In this document: positions 31,461-40,407 of the stretch, piece after piece
Layout: every line of letters begins with the position of its first letter
Numbering within the stretch: the stretch's first letter is position 1
Assembly (NCBI GenBank): GCA_964345225.1
Contig: CAYFQB010000024.1
Span: 1-44,669 of the forward strand
Direction: 5' to 3'
Length of the DNA stretch: 44,669 nt
From: CAYFQB01 sp964345225
Lineage (GTDB): Bacteria; Nitrospirota; Thermodesulfovibrionia; Thermodesulfovibrionales; UBA6898
The notes under the pieces: model-generated
Told to the model about the DNA's origin: nothing
Databases searched by the model: none
Seen by the model: only the letters and a program-made list of their open reading frames with translations
Made by a program: the position numbers and the translations under genes

Positions 31461-33479
31461 ATGGGAAAAATGATTAATCTGAGAATAGATGGAAAAGATG
31501 TAAAGGTTGAAGAAGGATCGACCATTATAGAAGCAGCAGAGAGAGCAGGAATCCACGTACCAAACCTCTGTTATCTAAAAGGTATGAAAGGCATTGGTGC
31601 ATGCAGGCTATGCCTTGTTGAAGTAGAGGGTGGTAAGTGGCCTGTCATAGCTTGTAATATCAAGGCTAAAGAAGGAATGAATATCCTGACAGATACTGAC
31701 AAGGTAAAAGAGCTCAGAAAATTTGTTATAGACCTTATCATTTCCATGCATCCTCTTGATTGTATGACATGCACAAAGGCAGGTGCATGCAATCTTCAGA
31801 AATATGCTTATGATTTTGAAATAAAGGAATCAAGCTTTAGCAGGAAGAAATTCGGCTACCCTACTGATGAGACAAATCCGTTTATCAAGAGAGACCCCGA
31901 GTACTGCATACTCTGCAGTAAATGCATCAGGATTTGCAAGGCCCAGGGAACCGAAGTTCTGGACTTTTATGGCAGAGGTGTCGGTGCAAAGGTGATTACT
32001 GCCAATGATAAACCTCTCCAGGAATCAACGTGCACATTTTGCGGCAGCTGTGTAGATGCATGTCCTGTAAATGCCCTTCTCGAGGCTGACAGGTGGAGAA
32101 AGGGAAGGGAATGGGAGTATGAAAAGATCAATTCTGTCTGTCTTTCATGCGGTAACAGCTGTAATATTCTTGTGAGCCGGAAAGACGGGGAGATAATAAA
32201 GATAAATGCAGGAACACCTGAAGGCAAGGCAGAGCATTTTATCTGTGCAATAGGAAGATTCGGGTTTGACAGTCAGAACGGCGACATGAGAGTGACTGTG
32301 CCGATGAAAAAGGTAAATGGTGAATTGACCGAAACCACATGGGAAGATGCTGTCAAGATAGTAGCTGAAAAACTAAAATCAGCAGGTTCTGAGGCTGCCT
32401 TTATTAGCAGTGCAAACATTCTTAATGAAGAGGCAATTTTACTTAAGAAACTGGCGGCTGAAGTTGTAAAGACAAAAAACTATGACTCATCAGTCAGCAT
32501 GTATTCGGACTATGATGCAATGAAGGGCGAAGGCGCTGACCTCGAAAATGCCGACCTGTTTGTCCTGGCAGGAACATCACCTGACCAGTGGACCAGGTTT
32601 CTACCCGCACTTGACGCAATTGTAAGAAAAAGGGTAAACGCAGGCGCAAAGCTGATTGTAATAAATTCAGGCGAACCAAGGATTTCATCAGTTGCAACAG
32701 CCTTCCTAAAGGGTGATGAAGTAAAAATAATGGAGGAACTTTCCCAGGCAATGATCTCAAAAGGTGTTAAGGCACCAAAAGAGATGGTTGAGGCATTGGC
32801 TCACATTGACCCCTCAGACGAGGCAATGGAAATCTCTGAAATTTTTATAAAATCTAAATCACCGGTAATACTGACTTCTCCTTCCATGTACAAAGCAGCA
32901 GTAAACCTATCTCTTATCAAAGGGAATGCTGTCGCAGTTCCTTTGGAGGCTAATGCAAAGGGCGTTGTTCTTATGGGACTTACAAGCGAAGGGAAGAGAT
33001 TCAAAGAAATGATCTCCTCGTCATCAAAGCTTCTTTATGCAGTAGGGGATGTGCCTGTAAGCGAGAGACCTGGAACTGACTTCCTGATAGTACAGAATTC
33101 ATATATGACAGACCTTGCAACACATGCAGACATAGTACTTCCTTCAGCATCTGATCTTGAGTCCGAAGGCACGATTGTCGATTACCTGGGAAGGCTGAAA
33201 GAGGTAAGAAAGGCTGTTGAACCAGCTGGAGAGTCGAGACCAAATGCGGATATTTTCATTGAAGTTGCAAAAGCAGCCGGAAAATCACTCAAAAAGTTCA
33301 AGGATACCGAGATTAAAAAAGCCCTAAAGGCCAAGAGTAAGGCAGCCTTCGGCCCATTTAAGAAAGTAAAAGGATTAGATATCGATGCAGAAAAGTTCAT
33401 GGAAGAATTAAACAAGCCGAAGATTAACGGGTCAAGGCTCCTCTGGCTTAAAGAGCTTGAGAAGACAGTCCCGGCTTAG
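31461..33479 (+). CDS. NuoG-like Fe-S protein with molybdopterin-type domain, no catalytic cysteine seen
   Basis: The 672-residue protein starts with a plant-type 2Fe-2S domain (LCYLKGMKGIGACRLCLVEV, IACN), then the His-Cys site HPLDCMTCTKAGAC. Two 4Fe-4S motifs follow (CILCSKCIRIC, CTFCGSCVDAC), then a further cluster (CLSCGNSC with FICAIGRF), then a bis-MGD-type fold to the end. No selenocysteine or Cys of formate dehydrogenases and no H-cluster motifs are seen. It is NuoG-like but short. Gene order with the NuoE- and NuoF-like genes suggests the third subunit of a soluble NADH:ferredoxin-type complex. GGAGG precedes ATG 31461. Confidence 0.88.
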   Translation: MGKMINLRIDGKDVKVEEGSTIIEAAERAGIHVPNLCYLKGMKGIGACRLCLVEVEGGKWPVIACNIKAKEGMNILTDTDKVKELRKFVIDLIISMHPLDCMTCTKAGACNLQKYAYDFEIKESSFSRKKFGYPTDETNPFIKRDPEYCILCSKCIRICKAQGTEVLDFYGRGVGAKVITANDKPLQESTCTFCGSCVDACPVNALLEADRWRKGREWEYEKINSVCLSCGNSCNILVSRKDGEIIKINAGTPEGKAEHFICAIGRFGFDSQNGDMRVTVPMKKVNGELTETTWEDAVKIVAEKLKSAGSEAAFISSANILNEEAILLKKLAAEVVKTKNYDSSVSMYSDYDAMKGEGADLENADLFVLAGTSPDQWTRFLPALDAIVRKRVNAGAKLIVINSGEPRISSVATAFLKGDEVKIMEELSQAMISKGVKAPKEMVEALAHIDPSDEAMEISEIFIKSKSPVILTSPSMYKAAVNLSLIKGNAVAVPLEANAKGVVLMGLTSEGKRFKEMISSSSKLLYAVGDVPVSERPGTDFLIVQNSYMTDLATHADIVLPSASDLESEGTIVDYLGRLKEVRKAVEPAGESRPNADIFIEVAKAAGKSLKKFKDTEIKKALKAKSKAAFGPFKKVKGLDIDAEKFMEELNKPKINGSRLLWLKELEKTVPA

Positions 33480-33502
33480 ATAATCTATAAGACATTTTAG
33501 AA

Positions 33503-33530
33503 AGGGCGTCCCGAATTATCTGGACGCCCT
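33503..33530. terminator. Bidirectional terminator between convergent genes
   Basis: AGGGCGTCC (33503-33511) pairs perfectly with GGACGCCCT (33522-33530) over a ten-base loop. It lies 24 bases after the NuoG-like stop on the plus strand and includes the stop codon of the minus-strand DUF922-like gene. Confidence 0.8.
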
Positions 33531-34305
33531 ACTTTTGCTTGAAGAAAGCTTCTCTCATTTCAGGCTTTTTACCTTGCTCTGTCATGCTATCATATTCATC
33601 TTTCCTGCTCTTTATCTGTTTTAACCATTCATATCCTATTTCTGAGGTCTCTTTTTTAATGAAGGAAACAACTTTTTGTTCAATATCTGTATTACTTTTA
33701 TAATCAAATATAAGATAGCTTATGTCCGTGATATTGTTGATTACTGTATTTTTTAAATCATCATCTTTGACAATCTTTGCATGATCATGTTCGTATTCCA
33801 TAAGTTTTAAGAAATAACTTTTCCATAAGTTTTTTTCTACGGGATTCAATGCTGTATCGTCAATCAATGTGGGAAGGGTTATGGTAATGTCATATTCAAT
33901 TTTCATGTCAAAAATCTCTACAGAAACATGAACTGTGTTGTTTTCATTATCGATTATATAAGTATATGAGTACTGATAGGACCAGCCAATTCCCCAGTCG
34001 AATTTTGACAGGTAACGCCTGTTTTCTTTTTTATCGAAAGGGCCGTTTTCTTCTGCAGACCTTACAATTTCAGAAAAGGTCCTGCCGAAAACAGGGTAAA
34101 ACTCATACCTGATGTCTTTTTTAAGTTCTATGCCTTCAGGAATAGAATATCTTCGGACCTTGAATATGAGTTCAGTTCCCTTTTTTCTTCTAGATAAGGA
34201 TAAATTCCCTTCTTGGTCAAAATACTGTGAAATTTCCGGATATGCACTTCCTGCAAATAATATTATGAGAAGGACTGTTCCCAGAAAGAAATATTTCCTG
34301 TTCAT
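33529..34305 (-). CDS. Exported DUF922-like protein with degenerate HExxH motif
   Basis: ATG 34305 is chosen because it gives a signal peptide (MNRKYFFLGTVLLIILFAGSAYP); upstream codons to 34419 give an unlikely leader. The 258-residue protein begins after cleavage with ISQYFDQEGNLSLS, like a DUF4124 start. The middle (FDWGIGWSYQYSYTY) and WKSYFLKLMEYEHDHAKIV with a late DEYDSMTEQG resemble DUF922, a family proposed as secreted metalloproteases. Those have HExxH; here the position reads YEHDH, with the first His replaced. It may be inactive or bind metal differently. Family assignment is from memory and moderate. Confidence 0.5.
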   Translation of the reverse strand: MNRKYFFLGTVLLIILFAGSAYPEISQYFDQEGNLSLSRRKKGTELIFKVRRYSIPEGIELKKDIRYEFYPVFGRTFSEIVRSAEENGPFDKKENRRYLSKFDWGIGWSYQYSYTYIIDNENNTVHVSVEIFDMKIEYDITITLPTLIDDTALNPVEKNLWKSYFLKLMEYEHDHAKIVKDDDLKNTVINNITDISYLIFDYKSNTDIEQKVVSFIKKETSEIGYEWLKQIKSRKDEYDSMTEQGKKPEMREAFFKQK

Positions 34306-34437
34306 TCTATAGAATACTATTCTCTTAGATTTAAAGTAAACCCCTGTTAGAAAAGCCTTTTCTTCTATTGGGTAAATAGAGCTAATTTTTTTAGCAATCT
34401 GGTAAAATATAGCAATCACAAAATTAACCCTGAATAC

Positions 34438-35193
34438 ATGGACGAATTATATCAAATAAAGATTCCTGTGTTTGAAGGTCCACTCGACCTTTTGCTGCAT
34501 CTTATAAAAGAAAATAAGATTGATATTTATGACATCCCTATATCCATAATTACAAGGCAGTACCTTGTATATATTGAAATGATGAAGGAACTTGACCTCG
34601 AAATAGCAGGTGAATTTCTTGTGATGGCATCTACACTGATACATATTAAATCCAGAATGCTCCTGCCACCAGATGAAGAGCTTGCCCCCGAACAGCTGGA
34701 AGACCCGAGACTTGAGCTGGTACAGAGACTTATTGAATACCAGGCATTCAAAGACGGTGCATTGATTTTAAAAGAGAGGGAGGAAGAATGGCTGAAAGTT
34801 TTTGTCAGGGAACCATTGGAAGATAATGACGAAGAGGGTGTGCCGACCGAACTCTACTTGTTTGATGTCAACATATTCGACCTGCTGGGTGCCTTTAAAA
34901 AGATGCTCGAGAAAGTTCCTCCGGAAGTTCTTACCATCACACGAGAGGTGCTTAGAGTAAAGGATAAAATGTCTTTGATTGTTGAGATGATAGAAAATGC
35001 AGAAAGCATCAGGTTTGAGGAGCTGTTTAAAGACAGCTTATCAAAGCCGCAATTGATTGTTACGTTTCTTGCCCTTCTCGAACTTCTCAGGCTTGGGCTG
35101 GCAAGGGCCTACCAGGAAAAGGAATTCGGGCACATCTGGATAATAAACCCGAATAAAAGAGAATCCATCGTGACAGATCAGACCTCTGTTTAA
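34438..35193 (+). CDS. scpA: Segregation and condensation protein A (kleisin)
   Basis: The 251-residue ScpA bridges the SMC heads in the bacterial condensin. The N-terminus FEGPLDLLLHLIKENKIDIYDIPI and ASTLIHIKSRMLLP are strongly conserved. The acidic middle and C-terminal winged-helix segment (VTFLALLELLRLGLARAYQE) fit the kleisin layout. ATG 34438 lacks a clear ribosome-binding site. The usual partner scpB is not next to it; ileS follows after 65 bases with its own promoter. Confidence 0.94.
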   Translation: MDELYQIKIPVFEGPLDLLLHLIKENKIDIYDIPISIITRQYLVYIEMMKELDLEIAGEFLVMASTLIHIKSRMLLPPDEELAPEQLEDPRLELVQRLIEYQAFKDGALILKEREEEWLKVFVREPLEDNDEEGVPTELYLFDVNIFDLLGAFKKMLEKVPPEVLTITREVLRVKDKMSLIVEMIENAESIRFEELFKDSLSKPQLIVTFLALLELLRLGLARAYQEKEFGHIWIINPNKRESIVTDQTSV

Positions 35194-35220
35194 TTTAATA
35201 TATTTTGGGGACAATCTTGC

Positions 35221-35250
35221 TTGACTTTAAAACTGATGTAGTGGTATTTT
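35221..35250 (+). promoter_or_regulatory. Promoter in front of ileS
   Basis: TTGACT (35221-35226) and TATTTT (35245-35250) are 18 bases apart, with TGG just before the -10 acting as an extended element. The ATG of ileS lies nine bases after the -10 with no Shine-Dalgarno, predicting a leaderless or almost leaderless mRNA. Confidence 0.55.
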
Positions 35251-35258
35251 TTTAAGCT

Positions 35259-38066
35259 ATGGCTAAAGATTATAAGGATACACTCAATCTTCCAAAGACT
35301 GACTTTCCCATGAAGGCCAACCTTTCAGAAAGAGAGCTTGAGAGACTTAAATACTGGGAAGAAGAAAATATTTATGAAAAGATGCAGGGCAAGAACAGGG
35401 ACAAATCTGCAGGAATATATATCCTTCATGACGGGCCTCCATATGCAAACGGTCATATACATATGGGCCATGCCCTTAACAAAATATTAAAGGATATTAT
35501 TGTCAAATATAAGAACATGAAGAATTTCTATGCGCCATTTGTGCCGGGATGGGACTGTCATGGCCTTCCTATAGAGCTTCAGGTTGACAAAAATCTGGGT
35601 AATAAGAAAGACAAGATAGATATTATTGGAAAGAGAAAGCTCTGCAAGGAATATGCAGCTAAATTTGTTGAGATACAGAAAGAAGAGTTCAAGAGACTCG
35701 GGGTGTTTGCCGACTGGTCAAGGCCTTATCTTACAATGTCGTATGATTATGAGGCCTCGATAGTCAGGGAATTCAATAAATTTGTGAAAAACAGGTATGT
35801 CTACAAAGGGAAAAAGCCTGTTCACTGGTGTGCATCATGTATTACCGCGCTTGCTGAAGCAGAGGTTGAATATGCTGATAAAAAGTCGCCTTCTATATTT
35901 GTAACGTTTAAACTGCAAGACAAAGATGCCGCAAAGATAGGTCTCACTGATTATGAGGTCTATTTTGTTATTTGGACAACAACACCATGGACGTTGCCTG
36001 CAAATCTTGCCCTGGCAGTGAACCCTGATGTCGAATATGGGACTCTAGAAAAAGATAAGAAAATATTCATTCTCGCAAGAGATATTATTAAGAATATGCC
36101 CCCTGGTTTGGCCGATGCTTTTGGGTACATAGATAAGCGCTCTAAAGTAGCGCCCTACGAATTTAAAGGTAAAGAGCTTTTAGACTTAAGTGCTCGACAT
36201 CCATTTATAGATAGGCTTTCTAAGGTAGTTCCCGGAGATTTTGTTACCGTGGAAGAAGGCACTGGGATCGTTCACATTGCTCCAGGTCATGGTGAGGATG
36301 ACTATGAGATAGGATTGAAACATGACTTAGATATTTATGCACCTGTTGATGATAGAGGAAAATTCACAAAACATGCTGGTGATCTCGAAGGACAATTTGT
36401 ATTTAAGGCAAACGAAATAATAAATGAAACCCTCAGAAATAGAAATGCTTTGATATATGAAGAAGAAGTCACACATTCTTACCCTCACTGCTGGAGGTGC
36501 AAAAAGCCTGTCATATTTCGTGCAACAGAGCAGTGGTTTATCTCGGTAGAACATAATGATCTGCGTAAGAATTGTATGGATGAGATTAACAGGGTCAACT
36601 GGGTTCCGAAGTGGGGCAGGGACAGAATTTACGGTATGGTTATGAACAGGCCTGACTGGTGCATATCAAGACAGAGAAGCTGGGGTGTTGCGATTTCATT
36701 AATAATATGCGAAGAATGCGGTGAATTTGTGAATGAAGAAAGTGTCCTTAATAATATTGCCAGCCTCATTGAACAGCAAGGTGCGGATATCTGGTTTATG
36801 AAAGAGGCAGAAGATTTTCTTCCTGCCGGTTATAGTTGCAAAAAATGCGGCAAGTCAAGATTTATTAAAGAAAAAGATATACTGGATGTATGGTTTGACT
36901 CGGGTGTGAGCCACGAAGCAGTGGTTGAAAGTGATAAAAGGCTTGCATGGCCGTCAGATATGTATCTTGAAGGAAGTGATCAGCACAGGGGATGGTTCCA
37001 GAGTTCCCTGCTTGCCTCTGTAGGGGCAAAGGGCAGTGCACCATACAGGACTGTCCTGACCCACGGTTTTGTTGTAGATGGCTCAGGGAAAAAAATGTCA
37101 AAGTCTCTCGGAAATGTCATTGTCCCGCAGGAGATTATCAAGGGGTACGGTGCCGAGATACTGCGCATATGGGTTTCATCGGAAGATTACAGGGAAGACA
37201 TAAGAATATCAAAAGAGATATTGAACAGACTCACCGATGCCTACAGGAAAATAAGAAATACATGCAGGTTTTTGTTAGGAAATCTTTATGATTTCGATAA
37301 CAAAGACTACAGCGGCAAACTTCAGGATATAGATAGATGGGCAATGAACAGGCTTCAGGCGCTGATTAAAAAGGTTACAAAGGCTTATGAAAATTATGAT
37401 TTCCATGAGGTCTTCCATTCGATACATAATTTTTGCGTTGTGGATATGAGTTCATTTTATCTTGATGTCCTCAAAGACAGGCTATATACAGCAAGGTCCG
37501 ACTCTGATGAGCGCCGTGCAAGTCAGTGGGTTTTGTCAGAGATACTTTCTTCTTTGACAAGACTTATGGCACCGATACTTTCTTTCACTGCTGAAGAGGT
37601 GTGGCTGAGCATAGGACACAGAGAAGGTGGAAAAGAGGAATCTGTATTCCTTTCTGCATTTCCTGAGGCAAGAGATGAATTTGTTGACAGCAAGCTTGAA
37701 GAAAAGTGGAATACCCTGCTCGAACTAAGAGACGAAGTCAACAAGGCACTAGAAATAAAAAGGGCAGAGAAGTTCATAGGAAATTCCCTTGAGACAAAAT
37801 TGTTAATCTATCTCCCCGAGAGCTATAGTAATCTCATTTCGGAATATAGGGATTTTTTGCAGACCTTTTTTATAGTCTCGTCAGTAGAGATTACCAATAA
37901 AATTCCTGACAGGTCTTACAAAAGTGATGAAATAGAAGGTCTTGCTGTAAAGGTCGAAATTGCTCCCGGCAATAAATGCCAGAGATGCTGGAACTGGAGC
38001 GAAAGCGTTGGTAAGTTTGAGGACTCACCGGATGTCTGTGATAGATGTTATAATGTTATTAAATGA
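35259..38066 (+). CDS. ileS: Isoleucyl-tRNA synthetase
   Basis: The 935-residue class I synthetase charges tRNA-Ile. The HIGH-type motif is HMGH within PYANGHIHMGHALNK near residue 66, and KMSKS is in SGKKMSKSLGN near residue 612. The CP1 editing domain lies between, including WTTTPWTLPANLA and VHIAPGHGEDD. The C-terminal zinc-binding motif CQRCWNW with CDRCY is present, as in bacterial type IleRS. ATG 35259 is probably leaderless. The stop overlaps the lspA start (ATGA), so ileS-lspA-lgt form an operon; ileS beside lspA is common in bacteria. Confidence 0.98.
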   Translation: MAKDYKDTLNLPKTDFPMKANLSERELERLKYWEEENIYEKMQGKNRDKSAGIYILHDGPPYANGHIHMGHALNKILKDIIVKYKNMKNFYAPFVPGWDCHGLPIELQVDKNLGNKKDKIDIIGKRKLCKEYAAKFVEIQKEEFKRLGVFADWSRPYLTMSYDYEASIVREFNKFVKNRYVYKGKKPVHWCASCITALAEAEVEYADKKSPSIFVTFKLQDKDAAKIGLTDYEVYFVIWTTTPWTLPANLALAVNPDVEYGTLEKDKKIFILARDIIKNMPPGLADAFGYIDKRSKVAPYEFKGKELLDLSARHPFIDRLSKVVPGDFVTVEEGTGIVHIAPGHGEDDYEIGLKHDLDIYAPVDDRGKFTKHAGDLEGQFVFKANEIINETLRNRNALIYEEEVTHSYPHCWRCKKPVIFRATEQWFISVEHNDLRKNCMDEINRVNWVPKWGRDRIYGMVMNRPDWCISRQRSWGVAISLIICEECGEFVNEESVLNNIASLIEQQGADIWFMKEAEDFLPAGYSCKKCGKSRFIKEKDILDVWFDSGVSHEAVVESDKRLAWPSDMYLEGSDQHRGWFQSSLLASVGAKGSAPYRTVLTHGFVVDGSGKKMSKSLGNVIVPQEIIKGYGAEILRIWVSSEDYREDIRISKEILNRLTDAYRKIRNTCRFLLGNLYDFDNKDYSGKLQDIDRWAMNRLQALIKKVTKAYENYDFHEVFHSIHNFCVVDMSSFYLDVLKDRLYTARSDSDERRASQWVLSEILSSLTRLMAPILSFTAEEVWLSIGHREGGKEESVFLSAFPEARDEFVDSKLEEKWNTLLELRDEVNKALEIKRAEKFIGNSLETKLLIYLPESYSNLISEYRDFLQTFFIVSSVEITNKIPDRSYKSDEIEGLAVKVEIAPGNKCQRCWNWSESVGKFEDSPDVCDRCYNVIK

Positions 38067-38512
38067 AAAAGAGATTAGTTTATGCTTTGATCCTTGTTTC
38101 TATTATAGTTTTGCTTGATCAATCCACAAAAAGCCTTGCAAGAACATATATACATCCATTAGAAACAATTGAGATTCTTCCTGTGCTTAATCTTGTTAAC
38201 GTACGCAATGAAGGTGCTGCGTTCGGAATGTTTAAAGGTTTTGGTAATACATTTTTTATAGTTATTTCAATTGCAGCAATTGTTTTTATATCATGGGTAA
38301 TTGTAACAGGCAGGGAAGATTACAGGGTATTTTCTCTGCTGGCAGGGGGGGCTGCGGGCAATATGATCGACAGAATTATGTTTGGCCACGTAATTGATTT
38401 TATAGATGTCACGGTTTCGGGATTTCACTGGCCTGCTTTCAATGTTGCTGATTCTGCACTTACAGTCAGTATATTTATAATACTGCTTAGATTGATTATA
38501 AAGAGGAATTGA
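38063..38512 (+). CDS. lspA: Lipoprotein signal peptidase (signal peptidase II)
   Basis: The 149-residue membrane aspartyl protease cleaves lipoprotein signal peptides after diacylglyceryl modification. Four membrane helices are visible. Catalytic aspartates are in GNMIDR and FNVADS, and LVNVRNEGAAFGMF is a family signature. The start overlaps the ileS stop and the stop overlaps the lgt start, so lipoprotein maturation enzymes are translationally coupled here. Confidence 0.96.
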   Translation: MKKRLVYALILVSIIVLLDQSTKSLARTYIHPLETIEILPVLNLVNVRNEGAAFGMFKGFGNTFFIVISIAAIVFISWVIVTGREDYRVFSLLAGGAAGNMIDRIMFGHVIDFIDVTVSGFHWPAFNVADSALTVSIFIILLRLIIKRN

Positions 38513-39285
38513 TGTATCCAATACTCTTAAAGATAGGTCCTGTTACCATACATACCTACGGTTTTCTTGTGGCATCGGGATTTCTGGTTGCATTGTGGCT
38601 TGCAGTAAGACAGGCAAAAAGGACAGGATTCCCTTATGAGAAGATTGTCGATCTGGCTTTTTATAGTCTTATTATGGCTATTATAGGCTCCAGGGTCTTT
38701 TTTATCATTACAAACTGGTCATACTTTGCAGACAATTTATTTGATATAGTTAAAATATGGGAGGGAGGACTTGTCTTTTATGGCGGTTTAATTTTTGCTG
38801 TACCAACCGCAATATGGTATGTAAAGAGGAAAGACCTCCCTTTGTGGCAGACAGCAGATATCTTTGCACCTTCGGTTGCTTTAGGTCATGCGATAGGTAG
38901 GCTTGGCTGTTTTGCTTCTGGATGCTGTTATGGAAAGCCTGCGGAAGGGATACCATGGGCAGTTACTTTTACTGACCCGAATTCGCTTGCAATAATAGGC
39001 GTGCCTTTACATCCGACACAGCTATATGAAGCTGCCGGAGAGTTTCTTAATTTCCTGATTCTTATTTTAATAAGAAGACGTCAATCTTTTAATGGACAAC
39101 TTTTCTGGATGTATATTTTAAATTATTCGGTTATCAGATTTGTTGTTGAGATATTCAGAGGTGATGAGGAAAGAGGTTTAATAACTAATGGTTTTTCGAT
39201 TCCACAGGGAATCAGTGTTTTAATGTTTATAACAGCAATATTTTTCATTATTAGATTAAAGCGCACTGTCCAGAATAATGTATAG
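38512..39285 (+). CDS. lgt: Prolipoprotein diacylglyceryl transferase
   Basis: ATG 38512, sharing its A with the lspA stop, is preferred over TTG 38509. The 257-residue membrane protein moves diacylglycerol from phosphatidylglycerol to the lipobox cysteine. Family motifs include IHTYGFLVASGFLVA, the signature GHAIGRLGCFASGCCYG with the essential Arg and Gly residues, and HPTQLYEA. Several membrane helices span the length. It acts directly before LspA in lipoprotein processing. Confidence 0.95.
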   Translation: MYPILLKIGPVTIHTYGFLVASGFLVALWLAVRQAKRTGFPYEKIVDLAFYSLIMAIIGSRVFFIITNWSYFADNLFDIVKIWEGGLVFYGGLIFAVPTAIWYVKRKDLPLWQTADIFAPSVALGHAIGRLGCFASGCCYGKPAEGIPWAVTFTDPNSLAIIGVPLHPTQLYEAAGEFLNFLILILIRRRQSFNGQLFWMYILNYSVIRFVVEIFRGDEERGLITNGFSIPQGISVLMFITAIFFIIRLKRTVQNNV

Positions 39286-39357
39286 ACCACCGTGAGGGGG
39301 GCAGGATATCGAAGTTGTATATCGATTATGTCGTTCGTGTTTTTGGTGGTGCCGTAG
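39286..39357. repeat. Convergent lgt-tsaD spacer with weak GTTACG relative
   Basis: ACCACC (39286-39291) can pair with GGTGGT (39345-39350). Between them GATTATGTCGTTCGTGTTTTT resembles the right half of the GTTACG element (GGTTACGTCTGTCGTGTT in copy A). The spacer may serve both genes as terminator. Confidence 0.4.
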
Positions 39358-40386
39358 TTATAAGGGCAGATAGGCCCTTGGATTCAGTTCAAGCCCGGCA
39401 AAATCCTTATTTATAAAGTGATGATATCCGGCAGCAGCAATCATTGCAGCGTTATCGGTGCATAAAGATACAGAAGGTATAAAAACTTCTGCCCCTTTTG
39501 TATCTGCCATTTCTTTTATTTTTTTTCTTAATGAACTGTTTGCAGAAACACCGCCCGAAAGGGCAATACGCTTAATCCCTTTCTTTTTTAATGCCCATTC
39601 TGTTTTCCTTACCAGTACATCTACTACTGATGCCTGAAAGGAAGCAGCAATATCGTTAATAAGTTTCGAGTCCGTAGCTTCATCTACCCGGTCTTTTGCA
39701 TTCTGCATTTTGCCTTCTGACTTCAAAAAGTTCAATACTGCGGTCTTGATGCCGCTGAAACTGAAATCAAAGCTTTCAGGAAGATATGCCCTCGGAAAAT
39801 CTATTGCATGAGGATTTCCCTGTTCTGCAAGCTTGTCAATAATCGGCCCTCCGGGATAGCCAAGTCCGAGCAGCTTTGACACCTTATCATATGCCTCTCC
39901 GGCAGCGTCATCCCGTGTCCTTCCAAGTTCGATATATCTGCCATAACCCTCTGCTATGTAAAGACTGGTATGGCCTCCTGATACAATAAGGGATAAAAAC
40001 GGAAATTCCGGTGAAGGGTTTTCAAGAAATGCTGAAAGGATATGCCCTTCTAGATGGTTGACAGCTATGAGAGGTATTTGCTTCGAATAGCTAACGGCTT
40101 TTGCAAAAGAGCAGCCGACAAGAAGAGAGCCTATAAGACCAGGTCCGTGGCATACAGCAATGGCTGAAAGATCTGGCAATGAAACATCTGCTCTGTTTAA
40201 CGCTTCGTCAACGACAGTAAGAATCATCTCGATATGTCTCCTTGAAGCAAGTTCAGGTACTATGCCACCGTATTTGGCGTGTATGTCTGTCTGGCTGGAG
40301 ACTATGTTTGAAAGTATTCTTACACCGTTTTCAACGACAGAAGCTGATGTATCATCACATGATGTGTCTATTCCAAGGATAAGCAT
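39358..40386 (-). CDS. tsaD: tRNA N6-threonylcarbamoyladenosine transferase TsaD
   Basis: The 342-residue Kae1/TsaD family ATPase transfers threonylcarbamoyl from TC-AMP to A37 of ANN-decoding tRNAs, with TsaB and TsaE. The N-terminus ILGIDTSCDDTSASVV and the metal-binding RRHIEMI are typical. So are NHLEGHILSAFL, LIVSGGHTSLY and the late ALSGGVSANSSLR. Length is normal. ATG 40386 lies 21 bases after the HD-GYP gene and could share its transcript, although the functions are unrelated. Confidence 0.97.
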   Translation of the reverse strand: MLILGIDTSCDDTSASVVENGVRILSNIVSSQTDIHAKYGGIVPELASRRHIEMILTVVDEALNRADVSLPDLSAIAVCHGPGLIGSLLVGCSFAKAVSYSKQIPLIAVNHLEGHILSAFLENPSPEFPFLSLIVSGGHTSLYIAEGYGRYIELGRTRDDAAGEAYDKVSKLLGLGYPGGPIIDKLAEQGNPHAIDFPRAYLPESFDFSFSGIKTAVLNFLKSEGKMQNAKDRVDEATDSKLINDIAASFQASVVDVLVRKTEWALKKKGIKRIALSGGVSANSSLRKKIKEMADTKGAEVFIPSVSLCTDNAAMIAAAGYHHFINKDFAGLELNPRAYLPL

Positions 40387-40407
40387 ATTTGCAAGACAAT
40401 ATAATAG

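Noticed and set aside
31461..33479. Annotation as [FeFe] hydrogenase or formate dehydrogenase catalytic subunit
   Set aside because: No H-cluster motifs and no Cys/Sec active-site segment are seen. The order of Fe-S motifs plus a bis-MGD-like fold fits NuoG better.
34306..34419. Longer start for the DUF922-like gene
   Set aside because: The added 38 residues place a signal peptide internally; ATG 34305 gives a normal N-terminal one.
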